From positions 62,001 to 126,000 of the forward strand of contig NZ_JAECVR010000003.1 of the NCBI RefSeq assembly GCF_016055185.1: a stretch of 64,000 nucleotides of DNA, read 5' to 3'. Source of the DNA: Paenactinomyces guangxiensis (GTDB lineage: Bacteria; Bacillota; Bacilli; Thermoactinomycetales; Thermoactinomycetaceae). Below the pieces are notes generated by a model. That model ran no database searches. It was not told where the DNA came from and saw only the letters and a program-made list of their open reading frames with translations. The position numbers were made by a program, and so were the translations under genes. Positions 45,019-54,064 of the stretch are shown piece after piece (position 1 is the stretch's first letter; the number at the start of each line of letters is the position of its first letter).

Positions 45019-46554
45019 CTATACCGGATAAACCGGATGTTTGCGCTCACTAAATACCACTTGTTTGCTTTCATATGCAGTAAAGCGGCGAATCAGTTCA
45101 TCCCTGAGCTGGTCGGGGTCAACGATGCCGTCGACGATCAACTCGCTGGCTAACCGGTAAATATCGATATCCTGTTTGTACTCTTCCCGTTTTTGCATAA
45201 CAAATTTGGTTCGCTCCGGCTCTTCCAGTTCGGCGATCTTGTTACTGTATACGGCGTTGACGGCGGCTTCCGGGCCCATAACGGCAATTTGCGCAGTGGG
45301 AAGGGCCAGGCAGCAGTCAGGCTCAAAGGCGGGGCCGGCCATGGCATACAGACCTGCTCCGTATGCCTTGCGGACAATGACAGAGATTTTGGGAACAGTT
45401 GCTTCGGACATGGCAGAGATCATTTTGGCTCCGTGACGGATGATACCGGCTTTTTCCACCTGGGTGCCAATCATAAAGCCGGGCACATCAGCAAGGAAGA
45501 GGAGCGGGATATGATATGCGTCGCAGAGTGTGATAAACCGGGCCGCTTTGTCAGCTGTATCGACAAATAAGACACCGCCTTTCACTTTGGACTGATTGGC
45601 AATAATCCCGACTGCGCGACCGTCGATCCTGGCAAATCCGGTGATGATCTCCCTGGCAAACAACTGTTTCATCTCATAGAAAGAATTTTCATCCACCAGG
45701 CTGGTGATCAATTCCATCATGTCAAAAGGAGCGTTTTGATGGTCGGGAACAATCTGTGAGATGGGACGCGCGCCGGCTGATGGTTTTTTTGCGGCTATTT
45801 TTGCCGGTTTGTGCCTGTAGTTGGCAGGAAAATAACTCAGGTAACGCCGGGCAGAAGCAATCGCCTCTTCTTCACTGGCGGCCAGGACGTCGCCGCAGCC
45901 GCTCACGGTACAATGCATACGGGCACCGCCCATTTCTTCCAGGGTCACTTTTTCCCCGATCACCATTTCCGCCATTCGCGGGGAGCCGAGATACATGCTG
46001 GCGTTTTTATCCACCATGATTACCACGTCGCAAAAGGCGGGAATATAGGCTCCCCCTGCGGCTGAAGGGCCAAACAGGATACAAATTTGCGGGATCATGC
46101 CGGACAGCTTCACCTGATTGTAAAAAATCCGCCCTGCACCACGCCGTCCGGGGAACATTTCAATCTGGTCAGTGATGCGCGCCCCCGCGGAATCAACCAG
46201 ATAAAGAAGAGGCACTTTTAATTTTTCGGCGGTTTCCTGAATACGGATGATCTTTTCCACCGTACGGGCTCCCCAGGAACCGGCTTTCACTGTGGAATCG
46301 TTCGCCATGACACAAACCGTTTGCCCGTGAATTTTTCCAATCGCGGTAATCACACCGTCTGCCGGCAGATCTCCGGCCATGAAGTTGGCAAACAGGCCGT
46401 CTTCCAATTGGAAATCGTCATCAAATAAAAGTTCTAACCGCTTGCGGACAAACAATTTCTGCTGCTGTTCCAATTTTTCATGGTATTTGGGAGCACCGCC
46501 GCTCTGTATCTTTTTCACATTTTTCTCAAGCTCTTTCATCCATGATTCTTTCAT
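45019..46554 (-). CDS. yngE: Acyl-CoA carboxylase, carboxyltransferase subunit (YngE-like)
   Basis: A 511-residue carboxyltransferase with N- and C-terminal crotonase-fold halves. Acyl-CoA and biotin pocket glycines are in PSAAGGAYIPAFCD and DVPGFMIGTQVEKAGIIRHGAKM. With the carrier and biotin carboxylase in the same operon it should form 3-methylcrotonyl-CoA (or related acyl-CoA) carboxylase for leucine breakdown. The start was moved to ATG 46554 behind GAGGGGAG. Last gene of the operon. Confidence 0.92.
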   Translation of the reverse strand: MKESWMKELEKNVKKIQSGGAPKYHEKLEQQQKLFVRKRLELLFDDDFQLEDGLFANFMAGDLPADGVITAIGKIHGQTVCVMANDSTVKAGSWGARTVEKIIRIQETAEKLKVPLLYLVDSAGARITDQIEMFPGRRGAGRIFYNQVKLSGMIPQICILFGPSAAGGAYIPAFCDVVIMVDKNASMYLGSPRMAEMVIGEKVTLEEMGGARMHCTVSGCGDVLAASEEEAIASARRYLSYFPANYRHKPAKIAAKKPSAGARPISQIVPDHQNAPFDMMELITSLVDENSFYEMKQLFAREIITGFARIDGRAVGIIANQSKVKGGVLFVDTADKAARFITLCDAYHIPLLFLADVPGFMIGTQVEKAGIIRHGAKMISAMSEATVPKISVIVRKAYGAGLYAMAGPAFEPDCCLALPTAQIAVMGPEAAVNAVYSNKIAELEEPERTKFVMQKREEYKQDIDIYRLASELIVDGIVDPDQLRDELIRRFTAYESKQVVFSERKHPVYPV

Positions 46555-46568
46555 ATTAACTCCCCTCA

Positions 46569-47345
46569 CTATTCACCCAGATAGATCGGTTTCCGTTTTT
46601 CCTTAAATGCCTGTAAGCCTTCCAGGCGGTCTTTTGTCGGAATCAGTGTTTCATATGCTTTGGTCTCCAGAGCCAAACCGCTTGCCAGATCCACTTCCAT
46701 TCCCTGATCAATGGCAAATTTGGCCTGAGCGAGGGAAAGGGGGGCATTTTCACGGATGATAGCCGCCAGTTCCAGCGCGGCTTCCATCACTTTTCCTTTC
46801 TCCGCCACCCGGTTTACCAGCCCGATTTCCTCTGCAAGAGCAGCAGAAATCTTTTGTGCTGTAAAGATCAGTTCCTTTGCTTTCGCCTTGCCGATAATGC
46901 GCGGGAGCCGCTGTGTCCCGCCGGCTCCGGGGATAATCCCCAGTGATGTTTCAGTTAAACCCAGCACGGCCGTCGGATCGGCAACCCGAAGATCACAGGC
47001 GAGCGCCAATTCCATTCCCCCGCCCAGTGCCAATCCGTTTACAGCAGCAATCACCGGTTTGGGCAAACGTTCGATCCTGGTAAATGTCTCTCGGATCAGA
47101 GTGATATACCGCCGTACCTGATCCTCTGAAAAAGTGTACCGCTCTTTGAGATCCGCCCCGGAACAGAAAGCTTTTTCACCCGCTCCTGTGATGATTACAA
47201 CCCGTGTTTCCCTTTCATGGGCCAACTCGTTGGCGATTTGGGATAATTCCTGCAAAGCGGGAAGGTTCAGAGCATTATAAACCTCCGGCCGGTTCAACCT
47301 AACGACTGTGATTCCATCCTGTCTCTCCCATTTCACAACGGGCAT
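46569..47345 (-). CDS. yngF: Enoyl-CoA hydratase (methylglutaconyl-CoA hydratase, YngF-like)
   Basis: A 258-residue crotonase-family enzyme. The oxyanion-hole segments FCSGADLKE and ALGGGMELALACD and catalytic acids in the ETSLGIIPGAGGTQRL segment are intact. In this operon it likely hydrates 3-methylglutaconyl-CoA to HMG-CoA. The start was moved to ATG 47345 (AAGGAG 8 nt upstream); it lies 5 nt after the lyase stop. Confidence 0.9.
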   Translation of the reverse strand: MPVVKWERQDGITVVRLNRPEVYNALNLPALQELSQIANELAHERETRVVIITGAGEKAFCSGADLKERYTFSEDQVRRYITLIRETFTRIERLPKPVIAAVNGLALGGGMELALACDLRVADPTAVLGLTETSLGIIPGAGGTQRLPRIIGKAKAKELIFTAQKISAALAEEIGLVNRVAEKGKVMEAALELAAIIRENAPLSLAQAKFAIDQGMEVDLASGLALETKAYETLIPTKDRLEGLQAFKEKRKPIYLGE

Positions 47346-47350
47346 CTCTT

Positions 47351-48259
47351 TCACTCCTTCCGCTTACGCTCTTTGACGCCCACATAACTTTGCAATACTT
47401 TGGAGGGGAGTTTTTTTCCGAGTAGTTTCCCGGCAAAAAGGCTCGTTTCACAAAGAGCGTCGAGATCAATTCCGGTTTCTACACCCATTCCGTGTAACAG
47501 ATAAATAAGATCTTCTGTCGCCAGATTTCCGGCCGCACCGGGAGCATACGGGCATCCGCCCAGGCCGCCAAATGAACTGTCCAGAGTGGAAATTCCCATT
47601 TCGAGAGCCACAAACGCATTGGCCAAGCCAGTGCCGCGGGTATCATGAAAGTGACCGGCCAGGCGTTCAGCCGGAAACTGGGTCAGCAGATCGCCCAACA
47701 CCTCTTTTACCCCGGCGGGAGTGGCTACCCCGATGGTATCTCCGAGGGAGACTTCATATACCCCCATTTCAAACAGCTTTTCACAAATCATGCTTACCCG
47801 TGAAACGGAAACTTTCCCTTCGTACGGACAACCAAAAACGGTTGAAACATAACCGCGCACTTTTTTCCCGTGTTGTTGCGCCAGGTTGACCACATCAGCC
47901 AAAACTGGAAACGTTTCATTTATGCTTTTATTGATATTTTTAAGATTATGCGTTTCACTGGCAGACATAAAAACAGCAAATTCGTTGACGGGAGTCGGGA
48001 GTGCCCGTTCCAGCCCTTTACAATTTGGAACGAGCGCTCGATAGGTAACTGCCGTATTTACAGGCAACTGCGAAACCAATTGCTCGGCATCGGCCAGTTG
48101 CGGAATCCAGCGGGGATGTACAAAGGAGGTAACCTCCAGATGGCGAATGCCGGCCCGAATGAGTTTTCCGGCAATCTGTTGTTTATACGCCGTAGACAGG
48201 ATGGTTCGCTCATTTTGTAATCCGTCCCGCAAACCCACTTCGACAATTTTTACCTTCAT
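47351..48259 (-). CDS. yngG: Hydroxymethylglutaryl-CoA lyase (YngG-like)
   Basis: A 302-residue TIM-barrel enzyme splitting HMG-CoA into acetoacetate and acetyl-CoA. Metal and catalytic residues: EVGLRDGLQNE at the N-terminus, GHFHDTRGTGLANA, and the signature cysteine segment GGLGGCPYAPGAAGN. It ends leucine catabolism. ATG behind GGAGGGGG. Confidence 0.95.
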   Translation of the reverse strand: MKVKIVEVGLRDGLQNERTILSTAYKQQIAGKLIRAGIRHLEVTSFVHPRWIPQLADAEQLVSQLPVNTAVTYRALVPNCKGLERALPTPVNEFAVFMSASETHNLKNINKSINETFPVLADVVNLAQQHGKKVRGYVSTVFGCPYEGKVSVSRVSMICEKLFEMGVYEVSLGDTIGVATPAGVKEVLGDLLTQFPAERLAGHFHDTRGTGLANAFVALEMGISTLDSSFGGLGGCPYAPGAAGNLATEDLIYLLHGMGVETGIDLDALCETSLFAGKLLGKKLPSKVLQSYVGVKERKRKE

Positions 48260-48273
48260 AAAACCCCCTCCGT

Positions 48274-48489
48274 TTAGCCTTCCAATTCCATTAATGCTTC
48301 ACCGTCACTCACAAAAGAGCCGACCTCCACTTTGATTTCTTTTACTGTACCGGATTGATCCGCCTGGATGGGGACCTCCATTTTCATCGACTCCAAAATA
48401 ACCACATCCTGCCCGGCCTCCACTTGGTCTCCGGGAGAAACCAGGATTTGCAACACCGTACCTGCCATGCTTGCTTGTACTTGTACCAT
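48274..48489 (-). CDS. yngHB: Biotin carboxyl carrier protein (YngHB-like)
   Basis: A 71-residue single biotinyl domain with the biotinylation motif ESMKME (Lys about 36). It shuttles carboxybiotin between the biotin carboxylase (upstream, 9 nt away) and the carboxyltransferase. ATG with GAGGTG upstream. Confidence 0.94.
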   Translation of the reverse strand: MVQVQASMAGTVLQILVSPGDQVEAGQDVVILESMKMEVPIQADQSGTVKEIKVEVGSFVSDGEALMELEG

Positions 48490-48498
48490 GCTTTCACC

Positions 48499-49839
48499 TC
48501 ATCGCTTTGTTCTGTTGGCTAAAATGTGTGTATCATAATGCCCGTCTATAAAGACCGGGTCGTCAAGCACTTCCAGAAGCAGCGGTATATTTGTCTTTAT
48601 GCCCGCAATCCGGAATGCCTGCAACGCTTTCCGGCTGCGCGAAAGAACTTCTTCACGAGTGCAACCGCTTACAATACATTTGGCAATCATCGGATCATAA
48701 AAGGGCGAAATTGTATTACCGGTCTTCACTCCGGTATCGATGCGAATCCCTTCCCCCTGTGGCGGATGAAATTCTGTCAGCTTGCCGGGGGAAGGCAGGA
48801 ACGTCTGCGGGTCTTCTGCATAGATGCGAAATTCCATTGCATGCCCGTGTAAAGGAACCTCTTCCTGCCTGACGGGGAGCTGTTTCCCCTCAGCCAAATC
48901 AAGTTGCAAGGCTACGATATCCAATCCGGTGATACATTCGGTAACCGGGTGCTCCACTTGTAAACGGGTATTCATTTCCAGGAAATAAAATTCTTCATCG
49001 GGACCAACCAAAAACTCAACCGTCCCCACTCCTGTATAGTGAACGGCCTGAGCCGCACGAATGGCTGCCTCGTAAAGCCGCCGGCGCGTTTCGGAATGGA
49101 TGGAAGGGGACAAACTTTCTTCGATCACCTTTTGGTTACGCCGCTGAACGGAACATTCCCGTTCGTACAAGTGAATCACGTTTCCCTGCAGATCGGCGGC
49201 AATTTGTACTTCCACATGACGGGAACGCTCGACCCACTTTTCCAAAAAGAGAGTATCATCTCCAAAATAAGCTTTGGCCCTGCCCTGAGCTGACGGGAAC
49301 AGTTTTTCCATCTCAGCGGCATCTTTCACTACATGCATCCCGATCCCGCCCCCGCCTGCGCTTGCCTTGACCATTACCGGAAAGCCGATTTTTTCCGACG
49401 CCGTTACGGCATCTTCTTTGCTTTGCAATCCTTCCGTTCCCGGCACCACGGGAACACCGGCTTCGATCATCGCTTTTCGTGCAGTCACCTTATCGCCCAT
49501 CTCCGCAATCACACCAGGCCCGGGTCCAATCCACACCAGCCCCCGTTCCATCACTTTTTTGGCGAAGGCAGCATTTTCCGAAAGAAATCCGTATCCCGGA
49601 TGAATTGCATCAGCTCCTGTACTTTCGGCTGCTTGCAGGATGGCGTCCATATTTAAATAGCTTTTAGCCACTGGCGGCGCTCCGATACAGACGGCTTCAT
49701 CAGCCATGGATACATAAGCGAGGTCACTGTCTGCTTCTGAATAAACCGCAACGGTTTTACATCCCCGCGACCTGCAGGAGCGAATAATCCGGCTGGCAAT
49801 TTCTCCGCGGTTCGCGATCAGTACTTTTTGAATGTTCAT
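48499..49839 (-). CDS. yngHA: Biotin carboxylase subunit (YngHA-like)
   Basis: A 446-residue ATP-grasp enzyme carboxylating biotin. N-terminal KVLIANRGEIASRIIRSCR; glycine-rich ATP loop MVKASAGGGGIGMH; catalytic EMNTRLQVEHPVTE. First gene of the five-gene minus-strand operon. In B. subtilis the equivalent operon is under mother-cell sigma-E; no clear sigma-E promoter was recognised here, and yngI/yngJ are not adjacent. Confidence 0.93.
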   Translation of the reverse strand: MNIQKVLIANRGEIASRIIRSCRSRGCKTVAVYSEADSDLAYVSMADEAVCIGAPPVAKSYLNMDAILQAAESTGADAIHPGYGFLSENAAFAKKVMERGLVWIGPGPGVIAEMGDKVTARKAMIEAGVPVVPGTEGLQSKEDAVTASEKIGFPVMVKASAGGGGIGMHVVKDAAEMEKLFPSAQGRAKAYFGDDTLFLEKWVERSRHVEVQIAADLQGNVIHLYERECSVQRRNQKVIEESLSPSIHSETRRRLYEAAIRAAQAVHYTGVGTVEFLVGPDEEFYFLEMNTRLQVEHPVTECITGLDIVALQLDLAEGKQLPVRQEEVPLHGHAMEFRIYAEDPQTFLPSPGKLTEFHPPQGEGIRIDTGVKTGNTISPFYDPMIAKCIVSGCTREEVLSRSRKALQAFRIAGIKTNIPLLLEVLDDPVFIDGHYDTHILANRTKR

Positions 49840-50049
49840 TGCGTCACCTCAGCAGGTTTTTTAGAATAGGGGCACGGAATAAAGATCTCTCTTTTTGCAA
49901 TATTTTCTTATAAAATTACATAAAGGCTGGAGCCAAAGTAGAGATCTATTTCAACTGGTTCGACAGGCCCACATTTTTATCCTGCTCAGTTTTAATTATG
50001 ATAAAATAAGATCAAATCATGACTAAATGAGGGACAGGGGGACTTGCCC

Positions 50050-50523
50050 ATGCAAAGGCCTAAAGTCGAAAGATTAAAAATTAATTATAAGACATTAGAG
50101 GAATTCCAAAAATTCCACGAATATGGACTGCCTGAGCTTTCTATGCTGGAAGACCTGGAAGCTAATATGGTGGAAAACGACAGTAACTCCCCCTTTTATG
50201 GCATTTACCGGGACGGAAATCTGGTTGCCCGCATCAGCCTGTACCGGATCGATGCCAAATATGACCGCTATTTTTCTCCTGCACAGGATTATTATGAAAT
50301 TTGGAAGTTGGAAGTGTTGCCTCAATACCGGAATCAGGGGCTGGGAGGCGCTCTTGTTTCCTACGCCAAAAGCTTGTCACTGCCTGTCAAAACCAACGCC
50401 CGTCACCGGTCTGATCCTTTTTGGATCAAAATGGGCTTTCAACCTGTTCGCTATGACCCTCAGAGAGACCGCGGCGAAAGCCCCTATGTCTGGCTGCCTC
50501 CCGGTGTCGGATTAAAGGAATGA
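50050..50523 (+). CDS. ylbP: GNAT-family acetyltransferase YlbP
   Basis: A 157-residue N-acetyltransferase. The YlbP hallmarks ERLKINYKTLEEFQKFHEYG and NDSNSPFYGIY are near-identical to Bacillus; the acetyl-CoA loop is LPQYRNQGLGGALV. Substrate unknown. ATG 50050 is 8 nt from GGGGGA; an in-frame TTG two codons earlier is less likely. In B. subtilis ylbP sits beside ylbO and panE, as broadly here. Confidence 0.92.
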   Translation: MQRPKVERLKINYKTLEEFQKFHEYGLPELSMLEDLEANMVENDSNSPFYGIYRDGNLVARISLYRIDAKYDRYFSPAQDYYEIWKLEVLPQYRNQGLGGALVSYAKSLSLPVKTNARHRSDPFWIKMGFQPVRYDPQRDRGESPYVWLPPGVGLKE

Positions 50524-50572
50524 TTCCCGAAGATTATTTTTGCCGGTCTGTGACAACAACATCTCACGCACA

Positions 50573-50605
50573 GAAAAAGACCCACTTTCTTCAGGACGGT
50601 GGGTC
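50573..50605 (-). terminator. Terminator downstream of the RsfA-type gene
   Basis: Minus strand: GACCCAC with GTGGGTC, followed by TTTTTC. It lies about 170 nt beyond the regulator's stop; no gene was seen between. Confidence 0.7.
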
Positions 50606-50772
50606 TCATTACAACTAAGAAGTTATCGTTGTGAAGCGGGAAACTTCTCGTTTCAACGGGGCAGATAAATGCAGGTTTGCCCAGTTTTCCGTTTAGAGAA
50701 TTTCTAGAGCAGACAGAGGATCATTTAAAGGCTCATTAAAACAAGAAGCTCCTGTCATTTTAAGGGAACTGC

Positions 50773-51390
50773 TCATTTGTCCACTCTTTCCAAATTCCCG
50801 TTCTCTTCCATGCGGAATTTTGTTTTGCCGGTTGAATCCTCTTCATCCAGCAGAGCCATTTTGCGGGCTCGCTCCATAATTTGCACAAGTGTCCGATAGT
50901 CATCGTTCACCAGGCGGTAATCACTCTGCACATGATTCAGCTGATTTTTCATCTCCATATTTTCGCGCTCCAGCTTTTTCATGTGGACTTCCCGCTCTTC
51001 CAATTCTTTCTCCATCTGCTTTTGTTGTTTGCGAAGTTCATTTACTTCGTTTTTATGTTGTCTTAAAAAGCGAATGATATTATCCAGTGAATAGACAGAG
51101 TCATTCGTTGAGGAAAAATCTTCTTGAAAGGAGCGATAAGCAGAGATTCTGCCTCTCTCTTGACTCTTTTTCTGCCTCTGCGATTTGGCAATTTGAATAG
51201 CCGCTTCATATTTTTTCCGCACCGAACTATTCCAGCGAAAACCGCAGGCGGCGGGAGTTCTTCCCAGTTTTTCAGCTACTTCTTCAAATGCGGACAGTTG
51301 AGTGCTTCCATCGCGAATATGGCGCAGAGTAACTTCAGCCAATATCATATCATCCTCATCTGTCCAAGCATCCTGGCGTTTTACGGCCAT
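50773..51390 (-). CDS. RsfA/YlbO-family prespore transcription regulator
   Basis: A 205-residue protein. An N-terminal Myb/SANT-like DNA-binding domain ([50 protein letters not shown] pattern, here described by key residues W, E and RW) is followed by a long coiled coil (about 95-170). Relatives (RsfA, GerR/YlbO) tune sigma-F or sigma-E genes during sporulation. ATG 51390 has GGAGG 7 nt upstream. YlbO is the positional match next to ylbP. Confidence 0.9.
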   Translation of the reverse strand: MAVKRQDAWTDEDDMILAEVTLRHIRDGSTQLSAFEEVAEKLGRTPAACGFRWNSSVRKKYEAAIQIAKSQRQKKSQERGRISAYRSFQEDFSSTNDSVYSLDNIIRFLRQHKNEVNELRKQQKQMEKELEEREVHMKKLERENMEMKNQLNHVQSDYRLVNDDYRTLVQIMERARKMALLDEEDSTGKTKFRMEENGNLERVDK

Positions 51391-51544
51391 GCTGGTACCT
51401 CCTATCCTTCTGCTAGCATACATCGTCTAATAACATTCCGTACTTTACTGTATGCAAATGATATAAGTGATAGTATATGGTTCTACTAAATTTTATTACC
51501 AACAGGAAGTGGAAGTATACCTCACTTTTTTATGGTCACTTAAC

Positions 51545-51573
51545 AAAAAAAAGCCCCTGTTAAAGGGCCTTTT
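51545..51573 (-). terminator. Terminator of the enoyl-CoA hydratase gene
   Basis: Minus strand: AAGGCCC with GGGGCTT, followed by seven or more Ts. Confidence 0.82.
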
Positions 51574-51592
51574 ATCTCGCTTTTTTCCGACT

Positions 51593-52369
51593 CTACCTAG
51601 TATCCCGGCCCCGGGTCCGGCTTAAAAAAGATTCGACGGCCTGCCGGTGCTCTTCCGTTTCCCAGCATTCGGAGCAGCTTTCGGCTTCCACAGGATAAAG
51701 GGCTGATGAAGGCACTCCGCGCTCCACCTGGCGTGCAATGTGTTTATATGTTTTCATCACTTTGGCCGGTGCATCTGCTAGACGTTTGGCAAAAGTTGCA
51801 ACCTCTGCCTCAAAATTTTCGTATGAAATAAGTTTGTCTGCCAATTGGAGTTCTTTTGCCTGCTGAGCAGTGATGCGATCCCCGGTCAGGAGCAGTTCCA
51901 ATCCGCGGCTGGTCCCGATTTTGTGCAATAAGCGGCCGGCTCCGCCCCATCCCGTCGTGATTCCCAGCTTTACCTGTATCATTCCAAATTTCGCCCTGTC
52001 TGAAGCAAGACAAAAATCACAACTGGCCGCAATTTCACAGCCGCCCCCCACTGCTGCCCCTTCTACGGCGGCAACTGTGATTTGATCCAACTGGTATACT
52101 TGTTCCAGCAGTCTGCCCATCCTTTCCATCACCGGATAAATCTCCTGTTTGCTGGTGAGTTGATGAAACTCCTCCACATCTCCCCCGGATACAAAAGCAC
52201 GTTCATCCCCTTTAAACACAATCACCTTTATTTTTTCATCACGCGACCATTGATCAATAATCAGTTCCAGTTCTTCGATCATTTGCAGATTTACTGCATT
52301 TCTGACTTCCGGACGGTTAAAACGTATCCAGCCGATTCCATTTTGCTGATCCACAAGAAGTGTCTGCAT
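51593..52369 (-). CDS. Enoyl-CoA hydratase/isomerase family protein
   Basis: A 258-residue crotonase-fold protein with oxyanion-hole segments FVSGGDVEEF and AVGGGCEIAASCD. The second catalytic glutamate position (KLGITTGWGGAGRLL) lacks the usual glutamate, so it may be an isomerase, a hydrolase or another crotonase variant rather than a true hydratase. Monocistronic. Start uncertain: ATG 52369 is 9 nt from GAGAGG; ATG 52378 abuts it. Confidence 0.82.
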   Translation of the reverse strand: MQTLLVDQQNGIGWIRFNRPEVRNAVNLQMIEELELIIDQWSRDEKIKVIVFKGDERAFVSGGDVEEFHQLTSKQEIYPVMERMGRLLEQVYQLDQITVAAVEGAAVGGGCEIAASCDFCLASDRAKFGMIQVKLGITTGWGGAGRLLHKIGTSRGLELLLTGDRITAQQAKELQLADKLISYENFEAEVATFAKRLADAPAKVMKTYKHIARQVERGVPSSALYPVEAESCSECWETEEHRQAVESFLSRTRGRDTR

Positions 52370-52492
52370 TTTGAACATCCTCTCCCCATCGCTTGATACA
52401 CATGTAGGCGGAGGGTATAATAAATCTGTGTTTGATCTATGGCAGATATTTGTTGGTGCTTGACCGGCATCATACAGGAAGGAGTGTGGCGC

Positions 52493-52720
52493 ATGGACCG
52501 CATGTTTCGCGTATTAGGATTCTGGACTTTTGTCATTGCACTGATGTTTGCAGCGGGTCATATGTATATTCCAGCCGCCCTCTTTGCGGTGCAAACCCTC
52601 TTGTTCGTTTTGTTGGGTTACCTTCGTTTGACCGAGAGAACCTATATGTACTTATTTGGCGGATATATGCTCGTTTCTTTTGTTGGAATGGTGTGGTATT
52701 CCACTTTCATGATGCATTAA
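52493..52720 (+). CDS. DUF2626 small membrane protein (YqgY-like)
   Basis: A 75-residue protein with two or three membrane helices. MDRMFRVLGFWTFVIALMF, GHM and FVLLGYLRLTERTYMYLFG closely follow Bacillus YqgY/DUF2626. Function unknown. The start was moved to ATG 52493, 8 nt after AAGGAG. Confidence 0.88.
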   Translation: MDRMFRVLGFWTFVIALMFAAGHMYIPAALFAVQTLLFVLLGYLRLTERTYMYLFGGYMLVSFVGMVWYSTFMMH

Positions 52721-52738
52721 AGCAGCCAGATTCACAGC

Positions 52739-52768
52739 AAGCTCCCGGCAAAAAGGGGGCTTTTTTAT
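52739..52768 (+). terminator. Terminator of the DUF2626 gene
   Basis: AAGCTCCC with GGGGGCTT, followed by TTTTTT. Confidence 0.82.
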
Positions 52769-52775
52769 TTGAAAA

Positions 52776-52816
52776 ATAAAGGGAGCGAAGGTCTGTAATA
52801 ACCCCTGGCTCCCTGC
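52776..52816 (-). terminator. Terminator of fabV
   Basis: Minus strand: GGGAGC with GCTCCC around a long loop, followed by TTTATTTTT. Confidence 0.65.
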
Positions 52817-52827
52817 CATTTGCATGC

Positions 52828-54024
52828 TTATTCTGCAGTTATGCTGGGAATTTGAACATCAGGGTCAACATCTGCTTCGTAATCAACACCTTCTGTCTCA
52901 AATCCAAATAACTGGAAGAAATCTTTGCGATAGCCTTCAAGATCGGAAATCTCGTTTAAATTATCGCTGTCCACCTGGTTCCACAAAGACAATACCTGTT
53001 CCTGAACATCTTCTCTCATTTCCAGGTTATCGATGCGGATTCTGCCTTCTTCATCCACGTTTGCAGGAGCGCCGGAGTACAATTCCTCTGCGAAAAGGCG
53101 ATACATTTGTTCAATGCATCCCTCATGAAGCCCCTTCTCTTTCATCGTTTTAAAGAGCAGGGATATGTATAACGGGACAACCGGAATAGCCGAACTGGAT
53201 TGGGTAACCACTGCTTTATTGACAGAGACGAAAGCACGGCCGCCGGATTTCTTGAGCTGGGCATCCAATTCACGGGCAGTGGCTTCCAGATGGTCTTTGG
53301 CTCTTCCTACGGTTCCCTCACGATAAATCGGATGGGTAATTTTCGGACCGATATAGGAGTATGCGATCGTAACCGTTCCTTCAGCCAGAACCCCGGCTTG
53401 CTCAAGTGCATCCATCCACATCTTCCAGTCCTCGCCACCCATCACGGCAACGGTATGCAGGATTTCCTTGTCAGTGGCAGGTTCCAGCGTCAGTTCAGAT
53501 ACTTTTCCGGTGTGAAAATCGACGGTTTTATTGGTATAAGGCTGACCGATCGGCTTGAGCACAGAGGAGAACACTTCTCCTGTCACCGGATGGACCCGCT
53601 TGGGTGCGGCAAGGCTGTAAACAACTAAATCCACCTGGCCCAATTCTTTTTTGATCAACTGGATTGTCTCTTCTTTAATCTCGTTGGAGAATGCATCTCC
53701 ATTGATGCTTTTCGCTACATAGCCCGCTTCTGTGGCTGCTTTTTCAAATTCGGCTGTATTGTACCAGCCGGCTGTAGCCGTACGCTTGCCGGAACTCGGT
53801 TTTTCAAAGAAAACGCCGATGGTATCTGCACCGGCTCCAAAGGCAGCCGTAATTCTGGAGGCCAGGCCATAGCCGGTAGAAGCGCCGATCACCAGGACTT
53901 TTTTTGGTCCGGTAAGAGGCTTTTGTTTTTTTACAAACTCAATCTGTTGTTGAACTTGCTGGGCACAACCGGCCGGATGAGCCGTTGTACAGATAAATCC
54001 GCGAAATTTTGGTTGAATCTTCAT
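52828..54024 (-). CDS. fabV: FabV-type enoyl-[acyl-carrier-protein]/trans-2-enoyl-CoA reductase
   Basis: A 398-residue single-domain reductase. NADH-binding loop GASTGYG (48-54) after VLVIG; catalytic Tyr234 and Lys243 in the FabV-specific Y-x8-K motif (PIYREGTVGRAK). N-terminal MKIQPKFRGFICTTAHPAG matches FabV/TER. It reduces enoyl thioesters in fatty-acid synthesis. FabV enzymes are typically triclosan-insensitive; most Bacillus use FabI/FabL. The start was moved to ATG 54024 (AGAGGA upstream). Confidence 0.94.
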   Translation of the reverse strand: MKIQPKFRGFICTTAHPAGCAQQVQQQIEFVKKQKPLTGPKKVLVIGASTGYGLASRITAAFGAGADTIGVFFEKPSSGKRTATAGWYNTAEFEKAATEAGYVAKSINGDAFSNEIKEETIQLIKKELGQVDLVVYSLAAPKRVHPVTGEVFSSVLKPIGQPYTNKTVDFHTGKVSELTLEPATDKEILHTVAVMGGEDWKMWMDALEQAGVLAEGTVTIAYSYIGPKITHPIYREGTVGRAKDHLEATARELDAQLKKSGGRAFVSVNKAVVTQSSSAIPVVPLYISLLFKTMKEKGLHEGCIEQMYRLFAEELYSGAPANVDEEGRIRIDNLEMREDVQEQVLSLWNQVDSDNLNEISDLEGYRKDFFQLFGFETEGVDYEADVDPDVQIPSITAE

Positions 54025-54064
54025 GTTTTCATTCCTCTTTCGTTTGTGTAATTCAATCAGAAGG

